The notes under the pieces: model-generated
Databases searched by the model: none
Told to the model about the DNA's origin: nothing
What the model saw: the letters and a program-made list of their open reading frames with translations, nothing else
Shown: positions 48,817 to 57,201 of the stretch, one piece after another
How the letters are laid out: the number at the start of each line of letters is the position of its first letter
How positions within the stretch are numbered: position 1 is the stretch's first letter
Position numbers and translations under genes: made by a program
NCBI RefSeq assembly: GCF_006265175.1
Contig: NZ_VDCQ01000001.1
Location: 1 to 64,000, forward strand
DNA length: 64,000 bases
From: Paenibacillus hemerocallicola
GTDB lineage: Bacteria; Bacillota; Bacilli; Paenibacillales; NBRC-103111
Reading direction: 5' to 3'

Positions 48817-49476
48817 ATGATACGCGCGATTGTATTCGATTTTGACGGACTTATTCTGGATACGGAAACGAACGAATATCACGCTTACGCGGACGCATAC
48901 CGGCACCACGGGGCCGAGCTTTCCTTGGACGTCTGGTCCAAAGTAATCGGGACCGATATGCTGTCCGTATTCGATCCTTACGAGCATTTGGAGAAAAGCA
49001 TCGGCAAGCCGGTCGATCGCGAACAATTCCAGTCGATGCGCAGGAAGCTGTTCGCGGAACGGATGGAGCTGGAGCAGCTGCGGCCCGGCGTCGTATCCGT
49101 ACTGGAGCAGGCGAAACGACTGGGGCTCGCGGTCGGGCTTGCATCCAGCTCCAGCAGCGACTGGGTGACGGGTTATTTGTCCAAATTCGGGCTGCAGCAC
49201 TATTTTTCATGCATACGTACCCGGGACCATGTGGTTAATGTGAAGCCGGACCCGGAACTGTACAGGCAAGCGGTCGAGAATCTGGGCGTAAAGCCCGGGG
49301 AGGCGCTCGCTTTCGAAGACTCGGCAAATGGCGCTATGGCGGCGCACAGAGCGGGACTCCACTGTGTGATCGTACCGAATTCGGTCACGGCTTCGTTAAC
49401 GTTCGGACCGCATAGCAAACGAATAGATACGATGGAAGGATTGGATCTGGGGACATTGCTTGCAGAAATAAGTTGA
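48817..49476 (+). CDS. HAD-IA phosphatase (beta-phosphoglucomutase/YhcW-like)
   Basis: A 219-residue HAD hydrolase. Motif I VFDFDGLILDTET holds the nucleophile and acid/base aspartates, motif II GLASSSSS the serine, motif III NVKPDPELY the lysine and motif IV FEDSANGAMAAHRAG. The helical cap lies at about 16-80. D-G-L-I-D-T motif I fits the pyrophosphatase/phosphoglucomutase branch. Start ATG behind GGAGGGAA. It dephosphorylates a sugar or nucleotide phosphate; the substrate is unknown. Confidence 0.9.
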   Translation: MIRAIVFDFDGLILDTETNEYHAYADAYRHHGAELSLDVWSKVIGTDMLSVFDPYEHLEKSIGKPVDREQFQSMRRKLFAERMELEQLRPGVVSVLEQAKRLGLAVGLASSSSSDWVTGYLSKFGLQHYFSCIRTRDHVVNVKPDPELYRQAVENLGVKPGEALAFEDSANGAMAAHRAGLHCVIVPNSVTASLTFGPHSKRIDTMEGLDLGTLLAEIS

Positions 49477-49581
49477 AAAATACAGACTTATTAGAAAAAT
49501 TGGAATCATTTGAATTTATGTTTCGCGGAATGAAAAGGTGTGGTATATTAAATTTCAGGACAACGCAAGAAATTGGAAATA

Positions 49582-49665
49582 AATTTTTGGCAAACTTGCC
49601 GAAAGGCAGGGACGCAAAGCCACAGGTCTAAGGTTCGGGTGGACTATGACAGCTGGGTTGCCGAA
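49582..49665 (+). ncRNA. cyclic di-GMP-I riboswitch (GEMM-I) aptamer
   Basis: The stretch has the full set of GEMM-I features: closing stem GGCAA (49589-49593) with TTGCC (49658-49662), a hairpin capped by the tetraloop GAAA (CTTGCC-GAAA-GGCAGG, 49595-49610), the conserved GACGCAAAGCC (49611-49621), GGTCTAAGG (49625-49633) and ATGACAGCTGGGTTGCC (49646-49662). These blocks and their order are those I remember for this class, which binds c-di-GMP. It lies in the 5' leader of a GGDEF-kinase gene and 37 bases before a terminator stem, so it is a likely transcriptional switch. Confidence 0.93.
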
Positions 49666-49691
49666 ACGTTCACTTTCACGATGCCATAGTC
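49642..49691 (+). promoter_or_regulatory. possible alternative pairing element of the riboswitch
   Basis: GACTATG inside the aptamer (49642-49648) is exactly complementary to CATAGTC (49685-49691), just before the terminator. Pairing of these seven bases would open the aptamer and may compete with it. This is an inference from complementarity; I did not fold the RNA. Confidence 0.4.
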
Positions 49692-49699
49692 GTGTAATC

Positions 49700-49727
49700 G
49701 GCCGTCTCTATACAGGGGCGGCCTTTT
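49700..49727 (+). terminator. terminator of the riboswitch expression platform
   Basis: GGCCGTC (49700-49706) pairs with GGCGGCC (49717-49723, one G-U), followed by TTTTCG. It is 59 bases before the start codon and 35 bases after the aptamer, so it can end transcription depending on ligand. Confidence 0.75.
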
Positions 49728-49785
49728 CGCCGGTAATCCGGCGTTTGTGATAGAGATAGCTACTTAAGCGGAAGGGAAGGACCCC

Positions 49786-51783
49786 ATGCAGTTATCGCGT
49801 ACGTTTCGGTCATTACGCATGGCCGCTGTCCGGAAGAAGGATTTGATGCTCGCCGCTCTTGTCTTGTTCGTCGGCGCCTACGCGTTAGTCGACGCGATAC
49901 CGGATATGATGAGGAGCTTGGCGTCGCTATTGTTCATGGGGCTGCTGCTCTCGGCGGTATTTCTGCATAAGAAGCGGAAGGTCGCCTATGGCATGTCCAG
50001 CTTGGCCTTGCTTGTATATGTAGCGGTTGTGCAGCCGGAGCAAATGTTCCCTGCCTTAATGACCGTCTACCCGCTACTGCTGTTCTATGCGCTTTTTTTG
50101 CCAAATCCTTTGTATACGCTTGCAGCCGCACTGGCGGTCGGACTCAACCTGTACGCTTATGCCGATTTAACGAAGCACAACGAATGGATGACACATTTGT
50201 TCTTTATATCCCTGAACGCGGTAGCCTATACGATTCTTGCTTTTTACGCGCGAAAGCTCGAGAAGGAACGGAACGAATACCGCCATTTGAGCATGATCGA
50301 TTCGTTGACGGGGCTGGCATCGCTCCAGCAGACTTTGCAGTTCGGACAACGGTTGATCGAAGAGGGCCGGACGGTTCGGGTGCTGCTGATCGATCTCAAT
50401 TTTTTCAAGCAAATCAATGATACGTACGGACATATGGTAGGCAATAAAGTCATCTTGTACGTTGCCGACTATTTGCGAAAACTGACCCAGCCGACCAACG
50501 GCATTGCCGGTCGATTGGGCGGAGACGAATTTGTAATCGTATTGGAGGATGAGCCCCGTTTTGCCGAGATGCGACAGCAGCTGTTGGAGGAGTTGAACGG
50601 AAAGTCGTTCATACCGGATGAAGGTCTTCCGCCCGTTTCCTTGTCGTTCTCGGTTGGGATCTCCGTATCCAGGCCCGATCGGCTGCTCGGCATCGAAGAT
50701 TTGCTCCACGATGCCGATCTGAACATGTATGAATTCAAGCTGCATCATCGACTCCCTACTTTCCATGGGAAAACGGCGGATCTGATCGAGCATAACCCGG
50801 ATCCGATCTGTACGTTCGATAGAAAGGGGAAGCTGATCGCCGTAAACCCGGCTACTGTCAAACTGCTCGGGTATACCGCCGACGAGATGACGAAGCGCGA
50901 ATTCGTCTCGCTGATCCATCCTCAGGATCGCTTGAAGGCTCTGACCGGCTTCCGGGAGACGATTAATGGCAATTCCAATCATCTGGAGCTGAAGATGGTT
51001 CACAAGGATGGATATGCAGTCACTGTCGACGTAACGAACATTCCGATCATAGCCGATCATCAAATCGTCGGGATATACGGCGTGGCCAAAGACGTGACGG
51101 ATCGCAAAAAGGCGGAGGAGCTGCTGCGCAATGCCGACAGGCTTGCCGTAACCGGGCAGCTTGCCGCGGGTTTGGCGCACGAGATTCGCAATCCGCTCAC
51201 GGCGCTAAAAGGCTTTGTCCAACTGCTGCAGTCATCCCGAATCGAGAATAAAGCGTATTACCCGATCATGCTTACCGAGCTCGAGCGGATCAACTTTATC
51301 GTGAACGAATTTTTGCTGCTCTCCAAGCCGCGTCCGGCCAGCTTCAAGGAGTCTGATATTCGCATTGTAATCGATCATGTGGTGACGCTATTGGAGACGC
51401 AAGCTATTTTAAACAAAGTCCGCATCTTGACCGAACAGGTAATAGACATGAAGCCGATTCGCTGCGACGAGAACCAGATGAAGCAAGTATTCGTCAACGT
51501 GTTGAAAAATGCGATTGAAGCGATGCCGGCTGGAGGAGAGGTGACCGTCCGGACAGAGCGGACGGAGCGGTTGTTGACCGTTCATATTACGGACCAAGGG
51601 AGCGGAATTCCGGAGGATCTGGCGTCGCAGATCGGACAGCCCTTTTTTACGACGAAGGAAAACGGTACAGGACTCGGACTCATGATCTGCCACAACATTA
51701 TGGAAAGTCATGGCGGGAAGCTGTCGATCGCCAGTATGTCGGGCAGCGGGACGACCGTAGAGATCGAGCTGCCTTATACGTAA
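49786..51783 (+). CDS. membrane GGDEF-PAS-histidine kinase fusion, sporulation-kinase type
   Basis: A 665-residue protein. Residues about 18-155 hold five or six membrane helices. About 165-320 is a GGDEF domain with a canonical G245-G-D-E-F motif in GRLGGDEFVIVLE and INDTYGHMVGNK, so it should make c-di-GMP; the RxxD inhibitory site nine residues ahead is absent (PTNG). About 328-446 is a PAS domain (LIEHNPDPICTFDRKGKLI). Then H465 in LAAGLAHEIRNPLTALKGFV and an ATPase domain (NVLKNAIEAM, DQGSGIP, GTGLGLMICHN) of the KinA/B/C class that feeds Spo0A. Binding site AAGGGAAGGA. The riboswitch in its leader links its expression to c-di-GMP. Its role in sporulation is inferred. Confidence 0.92.
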   Translation: MQLSRTFRSLRMAAVRKKDLMLAALVLFVGAYALVDAIPDMMRSLASLLFMGLLLSAVFLHKKRKVAYGMSSLALLVYVAVVQPEQMFPALMTVYPLLLFYALFLPNPLYTLAAALAVGLNLYAYADLTKHNEWMTHLFFISLNAVAYTILAFYARKLEKERNEYRHLSMIDSLTGLASLQQTLQFGQRLIEEGRTVRVLLIDLNFFKQINDTYGHMVGNKVILYVADYLRKLTQPTNGIAGRLGGDEFVIVLEDEPRFAEMRQQLLEELNGKSFIPDEGLPPVSLSFSVGISVSRPDRLLGIEDLLHDADLNMYEFKLHHRLPTFHGKTADLIEHNPDPICTFDRKGKLIAVNPATVKLLGYTADEMTKREFVSLIHPQDRLKALTGFRETINGNSNHLELKMVHKDGYAVTVDVTNIPIIADHQIVGIYGVAKDVTDRKKAEELLRNADRLAVTGQLAAGLAHEIRNPLTALKGFVQLLQSSRIENKAYYPIMLTELERINFIVNEFLLLSKPRPASFKESDIRIVIDHVVTLLETQAILNKVRILTEQVIDMKPIRCDENQMKQVFVNVLKNAIEAMPAGGEVTVRTERTERLLTVHITDQGSGIPEDLASQIGQPFFTTKENGTGLGLMICHNIMESHGGKLSIASMSGSGTTVEIELPYT

Positions 51784-51877
51784 CCGTTTAAGAAAAGGAC
51801 ATAATATGAATGCCTGTCGAAAAATATGTTACAATGAACCGAACAGACGGCCATGACGGGAAAAAAGGAGTTTTTGC

Positions 51878-53194
51878 ATGAAGCAAACGACGCATGAAGT
51901 AACGGACGGCAATCCGGATAAAGCGGTTGTCGTCAGTCTCGTGTTGAAAAGCGACCGGTTGTCCGAGGAGCGGGTACAATATTCGCTTGCCGAGCTGATC
52001 AGCTTGGCCGAAAGCGCCGGAGTGGAAGTCCTTCATTCCGCCGTGCAAGCGAAAGACTCGATCGATCCGAAATGGTTTATCGGCAAAGGCAAGGTGGAGG
52101 AGCTTCGCGATGCGGCCGAGCGGCTCGGCGCGAATACGGCGATTTTCGATCAGGAGTTGTCCGGGGCGCAAGTCCGCAATTTGGAGCGGGCACTGGATTT
52201 GAAAATAATCGACCGGACTCAGCTCATATTGGACATATTCGCGCAGCGGGCGAAAACGAGAGAAGGCTTCCTGCAGGTAGAGCTTGCCCAGCTTAGCTAT
52301 TTGCTGCCCCGGCTGTCGGGCCATGGCGTCAATTTGTCCCGCCTGGGCGGGGGAATCGGCACGCGGGGCCCGGGGGAGACGAAGCTCGAAATGGATCGCC
52401 GCCATATCCGCAATCGGATCGCCGAGCTGCGCCATGCGCTTCTGGAAGTGAAACGTCACCGAGCTCTGCATAGGGAGCGCCGGAAGAAGACGGGCGTGTT
52501 CCAGGCAGCGCTGGTCGGCTACACGAACGCTGGCAAATCTACGCTGCTGAATCGTCTGACGCAATCGGACGTTTATGCCGAGAACCAATTGTTCGCTACG
52601 CTCGACCCGACGTCGCGCATGCTGCGTTTGCCGAACGGACAAGAGATCGTACTGACCGACACGGTCGGATTTATACAAAATCTTCCTCACGATCTGGTTG
52701 CCGCGTTCCGTGCGACGCTCGAGGAAGTATGCGAGGCGGATCTCATATTGCATGTCGTAGACAGCGCAAGCGAGATGAGGGATCAGCAAATGCACGTAGT
52801 GGACGAAGTACTGCAGGAGCTTGGGGTGCAGGGGAAACCCGGTATAGCCGTGTTCAATAAAATCGATCTGCTGCCCGTCGGGCATGAGGAGCTGCTGTCG
52901 GCCGAGGGCGACGCGATTCAAGTTTCCGCTTTCTCGGAGTCCGACTTGGACGCGCTCAAGCTGGCCGTGCAGGAAAGGCTGATGGGAGACACGAAACGGT
53001 TCCGCATACCGGCCGGCCGCGGCGACTTGATCTCGCTCATGTACCGGGTGGGCGACGTGCTCGAGCAGGAAGTGGACGGGGAAGACATCCGCTTCGACGT
53101 GCGACTGAAACAAAACGAATTCGACAAGCAAGGATACATGCTTCAGGCATTTATGGCCCAGGAAGCGATTCAGCATGAGGGAGAGAATGTTTGA
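51878..53194 (+). CDS. hflX: GTPase HflX
   Basis: A 438-residue ribosome-associated GTPase. The N-terminal domain includes DPKWFIGKGKVEELRDAAER and IFDQELSGAQVRNLERAL, followed by the helical GLTR-like block RLSGHGVNLSRLGGGIGTRG with GPGETKLEMDRR. G1 is VGYTNAGKST, G2/G3 TDTVGFIQNLPHDLV, G4 FNKIDL, G5 VSAFS. Known HflX splits stalled ribosomes. Binding site AAAGGAG. Its end overlaps the next gene's upstream starts. The order spoVK - hflX - ynbB-like - glnR - glnA matches B. subtilis. Confidence 0.95.
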   Translation: MKQTTHEVTDGNPDKAVVVSLVLKSDRLSEERVQYSLAELISLAESAGVEVLHSAVQAKDSIDPKWFIGKGKVEELRDAAERLGANTAIFDQELSGAQVRNLERALDLKIIDRTQLILDIFAQRAKTREGFLQVELAQLSYLLPRLSGHGVNLSRLGGGIGTRGPGETKLEMDRRHIRNRIAELRHALLEVKRHRALHRERRKKTGVFQAALVGYTNAGKSTLLNRLTQSDVYAENQLFATLDPTSRMLRLPNGQEIVLTDTVGFIQNLPHDLVAAFRATLEEVCEADLILHVVDSASEMRDQQMHVVDEVLQELGVQGKPGIAVFNKIDLLPVGHEELLSAEGDAIQVSAFSESDLDALKLAVQERLMGDTKRFRIPAGRGDLISLMYRVGDVLEQEVDGEDIRFDVRLKQNEFDKQGYMLQAFMAQEAIQHEGENV

Positions 53195-54449
53195 AATGAT
53201 CGTACCGGATAAAATCGCCCGTCTAATGGAAGAAGCGGAAGCTATAGCAGAGCCGAAGCTGAAGCTGCTGGACAAACGGGTGGACCGCAATCAATGGAAG
53301 GTGATCGGAGCTTTTCAGAAGCATAAAGTAAGCGATTATCATTTTGCCGGATCGACCGGATACGGTTATAACGACCGCGGCCGGGAAGTGCTCGATCTCG
53401 TGTATGCCGACGTGTTCGGCGCGGAGGCGGGGCTCGTACGGCCCCACTTCGTATCAGGCACGCATACGATCGGCACGGCCCTGTTCGGTATTCTCCGTCC
53501 GGGAGACCTGCTCTTGTATATAACGGGCAAGCCCTACGACACGCTACATAAAGTGATCGGCAAACCGGGAGACGGCACCGGATCGCTTCAGGATTGGGGC
53601 GTGCGTTACGACGAGGTGGCTCTTGCGGACGACGGACTCCCGGACTGGGAACGTGTGCGCGACAAGCTTCTGACAGATCCGCCGAAGGTAATCGGCATCC
53701 AACGGTCGAGAGGATATGATTGGCGGCCCTCCTATACGGTAGATCAAATCGCCCGGATGGTAGAGTTCGTCAAGCGGATCGTGCCGAACGCTATCGTCTT
53801 CGTCGACAATTGTTATGGCGAGTTCACGGAAGAGACGGAACCGACCGAGGCCGGCGTCGATCTGATGGCCGGCTCCCTGATCAAAAATCCGGGGGGCGGT
53901 ATTGCGCCGACTGGAGGGTACATCGTAGGCAAGCGCGAGCTGGTGGAATTGGCGGCTTATCGGCTTACGGCACCCGGGATCGGCGGGGAAGTGGGCGCGA
54001 TGCTGGGCACGACACGCGACATTTTTCAAGGACTGTTTCTGGCCCCCCATCTTGTCGGACAAGCGCTTAAGGGCAGCGTGTTTGCCGCGGCACTGTTCGA
54101 ACTCCTCGGTTTCGATACGCACCCGCGCTGGAGCGACGAGAGGACCGACTTGATCCAAGCGATCCGGTTTACAGGATCGGAGCATTTGATCGCATTCGTG
54201 CAGGGCATTCAAAAAGCGGCTGCGGTGGACTCCCATGTCGTACCCGAGCCGTGGGACATGCCAGGATACGAGCACCCTGTCATTATGGCCGCCGGAACGT
54301 TCATTCAAGGCGGGAGCCTGGAGCTTTCCGCCGACGCGCCGATACGATTTCCGCATATTGCTTACATGCAAGGTGGACTTACATACGCTCATGTGAAATG
54401 GGGAGTCGTGATGGCGCTTACGAATATGATGGAAAAAGGGTTATTGTAA
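53187..54449 (+). CDS. ynbB: aluminium-resistance/methionine gamma-lyase-family PLP enzyme (YnbB-like)
   Basis: A 420-residue fold-type I PLP enzyme. GSTGYGYNDRGREVLDLVYA, the RPHFVSGTHTIGTALFGILR block, FVDNCYGEFTEETEP with the PLP-stacking region and SLIKNPGGGIAPTGGYIVG with the probable PLP lysine are all typical of the YnbB family annotated as aluminium resistance protein or methionine gamma-lyase-like. In-frame starts at 53175, 53187 and 53196 compete; AGGGAG (53177-53182) lies before the last two, and I cannot decide firmly. Real reaction unknown; it may cleave a sulfur amino acid. Confidence 0.88.
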   Translation: MFEMIVPDKIARLMEEAEAIAEPKLKLLDKRVDRNQWKVIGAFQKHKVSDYHFAGSTGYGYNDRGREVLDLVYADVFGAEAGLVRPHFVSGTHTIGTALFGILRPGDLLLYITGKPYDTLHKVIGKPGDGTGSLQDWGVRYDEVALADDGLPDWERVRDKLLTDPPKVIGIQRSRGYDWRPSYTVDQIARMVEFVKRIVPNAIVFVDNCYGEFTEETEPTEAGVDLMAGSLIKNPGGGIAPTGGYIVGKRELVELAAYRLTAPGIGGEVGAMLGTTRDIFQGLFLAPHLVGQALKGSVFAAALFELLGFDTHPRWSDERTDLIQAIRFTGSEHLIAFVQGIQKAAAVDSHVVPEPWDMPGYEHPVIMAAGTFIQGGSLELSADAPIRFPHIAYMQGGLTYAHVKWGVVMALTNMMEKGLL

Positions 54450-54454
54450 TTAAA

Positions 54455-54471
54455 CCTAACATAGATTGACA
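54455..54471. promoter_or_regulatory. candidate GlnR-binding site at the glnRA promoter
   Basis: CCTAACATAGATTGACA contains one full half-site (TGACA, matching TNACA) of the consensus TGTNA-N7-TNACA and a poorer second half, and overlaps the -35 box. The position suits autorepression. The match is imperfect. Confidence 0.4.
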
Positions 54472-54494
54472 TGTTTATGTCCGATATGTACAAT
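54466..54494 (+). promoter_or_regulatory. sigma-A promoter of glnR-glnA
   Basis: TTGACA (54466-54471) and TACAAT (54489-54494) are separated by 17 bases. The GTG start of glnR follows 33 bases downstream. This is the best consensus promoter in the window. Confidence 0.85.
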
Positions 54495-54527
54495 TAAGAT
54501 ATCCTCTACATGTTGGAGTGGTGTAAA

Positions 54528-54944
54528 GTGAGCGATGAAATCCGCCGTAATATGGCATTGTTCTCGATCGGGACCGTCATGAAACTGACCGATCTGACCG
54601 CACGGCAAATCCGTTATTACGAGCAGCATGAATTGATCGTTCCGGCGAGAACGAATGGTAATCAGCGGCTGTTCTCGTTCAACGATGTCGAGAGATTGCT
54701 GCAAATCAAAGCGCTGATCGAGAAAGGCGTCAACATTGCCGGCATCAAGCAGGTGCTGAACCCGGTATCGAAAAACTCCGAGGAGGCGACGGTGATCACC
54801 GATCAGACCGTTGTCAAGCGCAAGGAGCTGGACGATAAGCAGCTGCACAAAATGCTGAAGCGGGAATTGTTGACGGGGAACCGGCGCGGAAAGGTTTCGC
54901 TTATCCAAGGGGAGCTTTCCAGATTTTTAAATCATAAACCTTAA
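54528..54944 (+). CDS. glnR: MerR-family nitrogen regulator GlnR
   Basis: A 138-residue MerR-type regulator: [20 protein letters not shown] and [20 protein letters not shown] form the winged helix, and [20 protein letters not shown] the dimer helix. The C-terminal tail ([18 protein letters not shown]) corresponds to the region through which feedback-inhibited glutamine synthetase activates GlnR in B. subtilis. GTG 54528 follows TTGGAGTGG. It sits 14 bases before glnA, so the operon is glnRA. Confidence 0.95.
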   Translation: MSDEIRRNMALFSIGTVMKLTDLTARQIRYYEQHELIVPARTNGNQRLFSFNDVERLLQIKALIEKGVNIAGIKQVLNPVSKNSEEATVITDQTVVKRKELDDKQLHKMLKRELLTGNRRGKVSLIQGELSRFLNHKP

Positions 54945-54958
54945 GGAGGAGTTGTACG

Positions 54959-56296
54959 ATGACCCAACCGACCTACACGAAAGACGACATTTTACGAATC
55001 GCGAAAGACGAAAATGTCCGTTTTATCCGACTGCAATTCACCGATTTGCTGGGTACGATCAAAAATGTCGAGATTCCGCTAAGCCAATTGGAAAAAGCGC
55101 TGGATAACAAGATGATGTTCGACGGCTCCTCCATCGAAGGTTATGTGCGGATCGAAGAATCCGATATGTATTTGTATCCCGACCTTGGCACTTGGGTCAT
55201 CTTCCCTTGGGTAACCGAGGACCGTGTGGCCCGTCTCATTTGCGATATTTATTTGCCGGACGGTCGCCCGTTCCCGGGAGATCCTCGCGGCATTTTGAAG
55301 CGTGCTTTGAAGGAAGCCGAAGATATGGGCTATACGGCGATGAACGTCGGACCCGAGCCGGAGTTTTTCTTGTTCAAGACGGACGAGAAGGGCAATCCGA
55401 CGATGGAGCTGAACGATCAGGGCGGCTACTTCGACCTGGCTCCGACGGACTTGGGCGAAAACTGTCGACGCGAGATCGTACTGACTCTCGAGGAAATGGG
55501 CTTCGAGATCGAAGCTTCCCATCACGAGGTGGCGCCTGGCCAGCACGAAATCGATTTCAAATACGCGGATGCGATCAAGGCGGCCGATCAAATCCAGACG
55601 TTCAAGCTCGTCGTCAAGACGATCGCGAGACAGCACGGGCTACACGCGACCTTTATGCCAAAGCCGCTGTTCGGCGTCAACGGCTCCGGAATGCACTGCC
55701 ATCAATCGTTATTTAAAGGCAACGAAAATGCGTTCTTCGACGATAGCGACAAGCTCGGCTTGAGCGAGACGGCCCGGCATTATATGGCTGGCGTGCTTAA
55801 GCATGCGCGCGCGTTTGCGGCAATCACGAATCCGACTGTAAACTCGTACAAACGGCTCGTACCCGGATATGAAGCGCCATGTTATGTCGCTTGGTCGGCG
55901 AGCAACCGCAGTCCGATGATCCGGATTCCGGCTTCGCGCGGCTTGAGCACCCGTGTCGAAGTGCGCAATCCCGACCCGGCTGCGAACCCGTACCTTGCTC
56001 TGACAGTCATGTTGAAAGCGGGCTTGGACGGCATTCAGAACAAAACGGCACTGCCGGCTCCGGTAGACCGCAACATCTATGTGATGAGCGAGGAAGAGCG
56101 GGAAGAGCAAGGCATCCCCAGCTTGCCTTCGGATTTGCGCGAAGCGCTTGTTGAGCTGCTGAACGACGAAGTCATCTGCGAAGCGTTGGGCGATCATGCG
56201 CTGGCCCATTTCATCGAATTGAAAGAGATCGAATGGGATATGTACCGCACGCAGATCCATCCATGGGAACGCGATCAGTATATGACCTTATATTAG
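54959..56296 (+). CDS. glnA: glutamine synthetase, type I
   Basis: A 445-residue enzyme converting glutamate, ammonia and ATP to glutamine; dodecamer in the cytosol. [91 protein letters not shown] are the signature blocks, with metal and ATP ligands intact. Length and lack of the insertion found in longer forms point to the GSI-alpha group, regulated by feedback inhibition, not adenylylation. Strong site AAGGAGGAG. The product also controls GlnR. Confidence 0.97.
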   Translation: MTQPTYTKDDILRIAKDENVRFIRLQFTDLLGTIKNVEIPLSQLEKALDNKMMFDGSSIEGYVRIEESDMYLYPDLGTWVIFPWVTEDRVARLICDIYLPDGRPFPGDPRGILKRALKEAEDMGYTAMNVGPEPEFFLFKTDEKGNPTMELNDQGGYFDLAPTDLGENCRREIVLTLEEMGFEIEASHHEVAPGQHEIDFKYADAIKAADQIQTFKLVVKTIARQHGLHATFMPKPLFGVNGSGMHCHQSLFKGNENAFFDDSDKLGLSETARHYMAGVLKHARAFAAITNPTVNSYKRLVPGYEAPCYVAWSASNRSPMIRIPASRGLSTRVEVRNPDPAANPYLALTVMLKAGLDGIQNKTALPAPVDRNIYVMSEEEREEQGIPSLPSDLREALVELLNDEVICEALGDHALAHFIELKEIEWDMYRTQIHPWERDQYMTLY

Positions 56297-56301
56297 AATG
56301 A

Positions 56302-56350
56302 ACAACAAAGAAAAGCCCTCTCTGCTGTAGAGAGGGCTTTTCTTTGTTGT
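56302..56350. terminator. bidirectional terminator between glnA and lexA
   Basis: Two perfectly complementary 22-base arms (56302-56323 and 56329-56350) around the loop GCTGT. The core GCCCTCTCT/AGAGAGGGC is followed by TTTTCTTTGTTG on the plus strand and the same kind of T-rich sequence on the minus strand, so it serves both convergent genes. Confidence 0.9.
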
Positions 56351-56374
56351 TTATCGGGTCAACCGGCGCAACTT

Positions 56375-56998
56375 TTAATGAATGTCGCGAAACAGGCCGA
56401 TTACTTTGCCGAGAATGGTAACGTTTCGGAGTCGGATCGGATCCATTGCCGGGTTCTCCGGCTGCAGCCGGATGTGGTCGCGTTCCTTGTAGAACGTCTT
56501 GACGGTGGCTTCGTCGTCTTCCGTCATGGCGACTACGATATCGCCGTTATTGGCGGTCGGCTGCTGCTTGACGATGACATAATCGTTATGGTGAATGCCC
56601 GCGTCGATCATACTTTCTCCGACGACCCGCAGCATGAATACGTTGTGGTCGCCGACGAAATGGCTGGGCAGCGGGAAATACTCTTCGATGTTCTCGGTAG
56701 CGGTGATCGGCACGCCTGCCGTTACTTTGCCGATTAGAGGCACCCGCGCGATCGAGAAGGAGAAAGCCGAGGCCGATTCGTCATGGCCGGTCAATATTTC
56801 GATTGCTCGAGGCTTCGTTGGGTCTCTGCGGATAAGCCCCTTTCTCTCCAGCCGGTCCAAGTGGCCGTGTACCGTGGAGCTGGACGCAAGCCCGACGGCT
56901 TCGCCGATTTCCCGCACGGAAGGAGGGTAGCCTTTGTCGCGCACTTCGTTCTTGATAAATTCGAGTATCGCTTGTTGGCGATTGGAAACCTTGCTCAC
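56375..56998 (-). CDS. lexA: LexA repressor
   Basis: A 207-residue SOS repressor. N-terminal winged helix ([20 protein letters not shown], then [20 protein letters not shown]). Cleavage site A94-G95 in KVTAGVP; catalytic S129 ([10 protein letters not shown]) and K167 ([10 protein letters not shown]), which is the serine/lysine dyad activated by RecA. GTG 56998 with GGAGTGAT upstream is preferred; GTG 57007 is further up. Its own control region holds LexA-box-like sites. Divergent from yneA-like gene as in Bacillus. Confidence 0.97.
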   Translation of the reverse strand: MSKVSNRQQAILEFIKNEVRDKGYPPSVREIGEAVGLASSSTVHGHLDRLERKGLIRRDPTKPRAIEILTGHDESASAFSFSIARVPLIGKVTAGVPITATENIEEYFPLPSHFVGDHNVFMLRVVGESMIDAGIHHNDYVIVKQQPTANNGDIVVAMTEDDEATVKTFYKERDHIRLQPENPAMDPIRLRNVTILGKVIGLFRDIH

Positions 56999-57045
56999 GA
57001 TTATCACTCCATGTAGACAGATTTATATGGGTAAATTATACCACA

Positions 57046-57057
57046 GAACTCGAGTTC
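57046..57057. promoter_or_regulatory. LexA box 1 (perfect)
   Basis: GAACTCGAGTTC, an exact match to GAAC-N4-GTTC, 48 bases before the lexA start. Probably autoregulates lexA. Confidence 0.85.
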
Positions 57058-57061
57058 GTAC

Positions 57062-57073
57062 AAACATAAGTTC
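57062..57073. promoter_or_regulatory. LexA box 2 (one mismatch)
   Basis: AAACATAAGTTC deviates from GAAC-N4-GTTC at the first base. It lies one and a half turns from box 1. Confidence 0.55.
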
Positions 57074-57117
57074 GTTATTTGTTCGAGGATAAAGATAGAT
57101 TTATAGATATTGAATGC

Positions 57118-57129
57118 GAACAATTGTTC
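57118..57129. promoter_or_regulatory. LexA box 3 (perfect)
   Basis: GAACAATTGTTC, a fully symmetric match to GAAC-N4-GTTC, about 70 bases before the yneA-like start. Confidence 0.85.
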
Positions 57130-57146
57130 TATTTCCGTATTGACGC

Positions 57147-57158
57147 GAATGCATGTTC
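57147..57158. promoter_or_regulatory. LexA box 4 (one mismatch)
   Basis: GAATGCATGTTC deviates from the consensus at one base; flanks are C and G as in the extended consensus CGAAC-N4-GTTCG. Confidence 0.55.
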
Positions 57159-57175
57159 GTGTTATTCTGATTTCA

Positions 57176-57187
57176 GAACAAATGTTC
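57176..57187. promoter_or_regulatory. LexA box 5 (perfect), next to the ribosome binding site
   Basis: GAACAAATGTTC matches GAAC-N4-GTTC exactly. It ends just before GGGGAGGG, 14 bases ahead of the yneA-like ATG, so bound LexA would sit over the leader. Confidence 0.8.
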
Positions 57188-57201
57188 GGGGAGGGTTCAC
57201 G

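Noticed and set aside
50167-51180. 337-codon minus-strand frame
   Set aside because: Antisense to the GGDEF-kinase gene; no motifs or start signals.
51788-53290. 500-codon open frame on the minus strand
   Set aside because: It is antisense to hflX, whose protein is clearly conserved. The minus-strand product has no known motifs, and long shadow frames are expected in GC-rich coding DNA.
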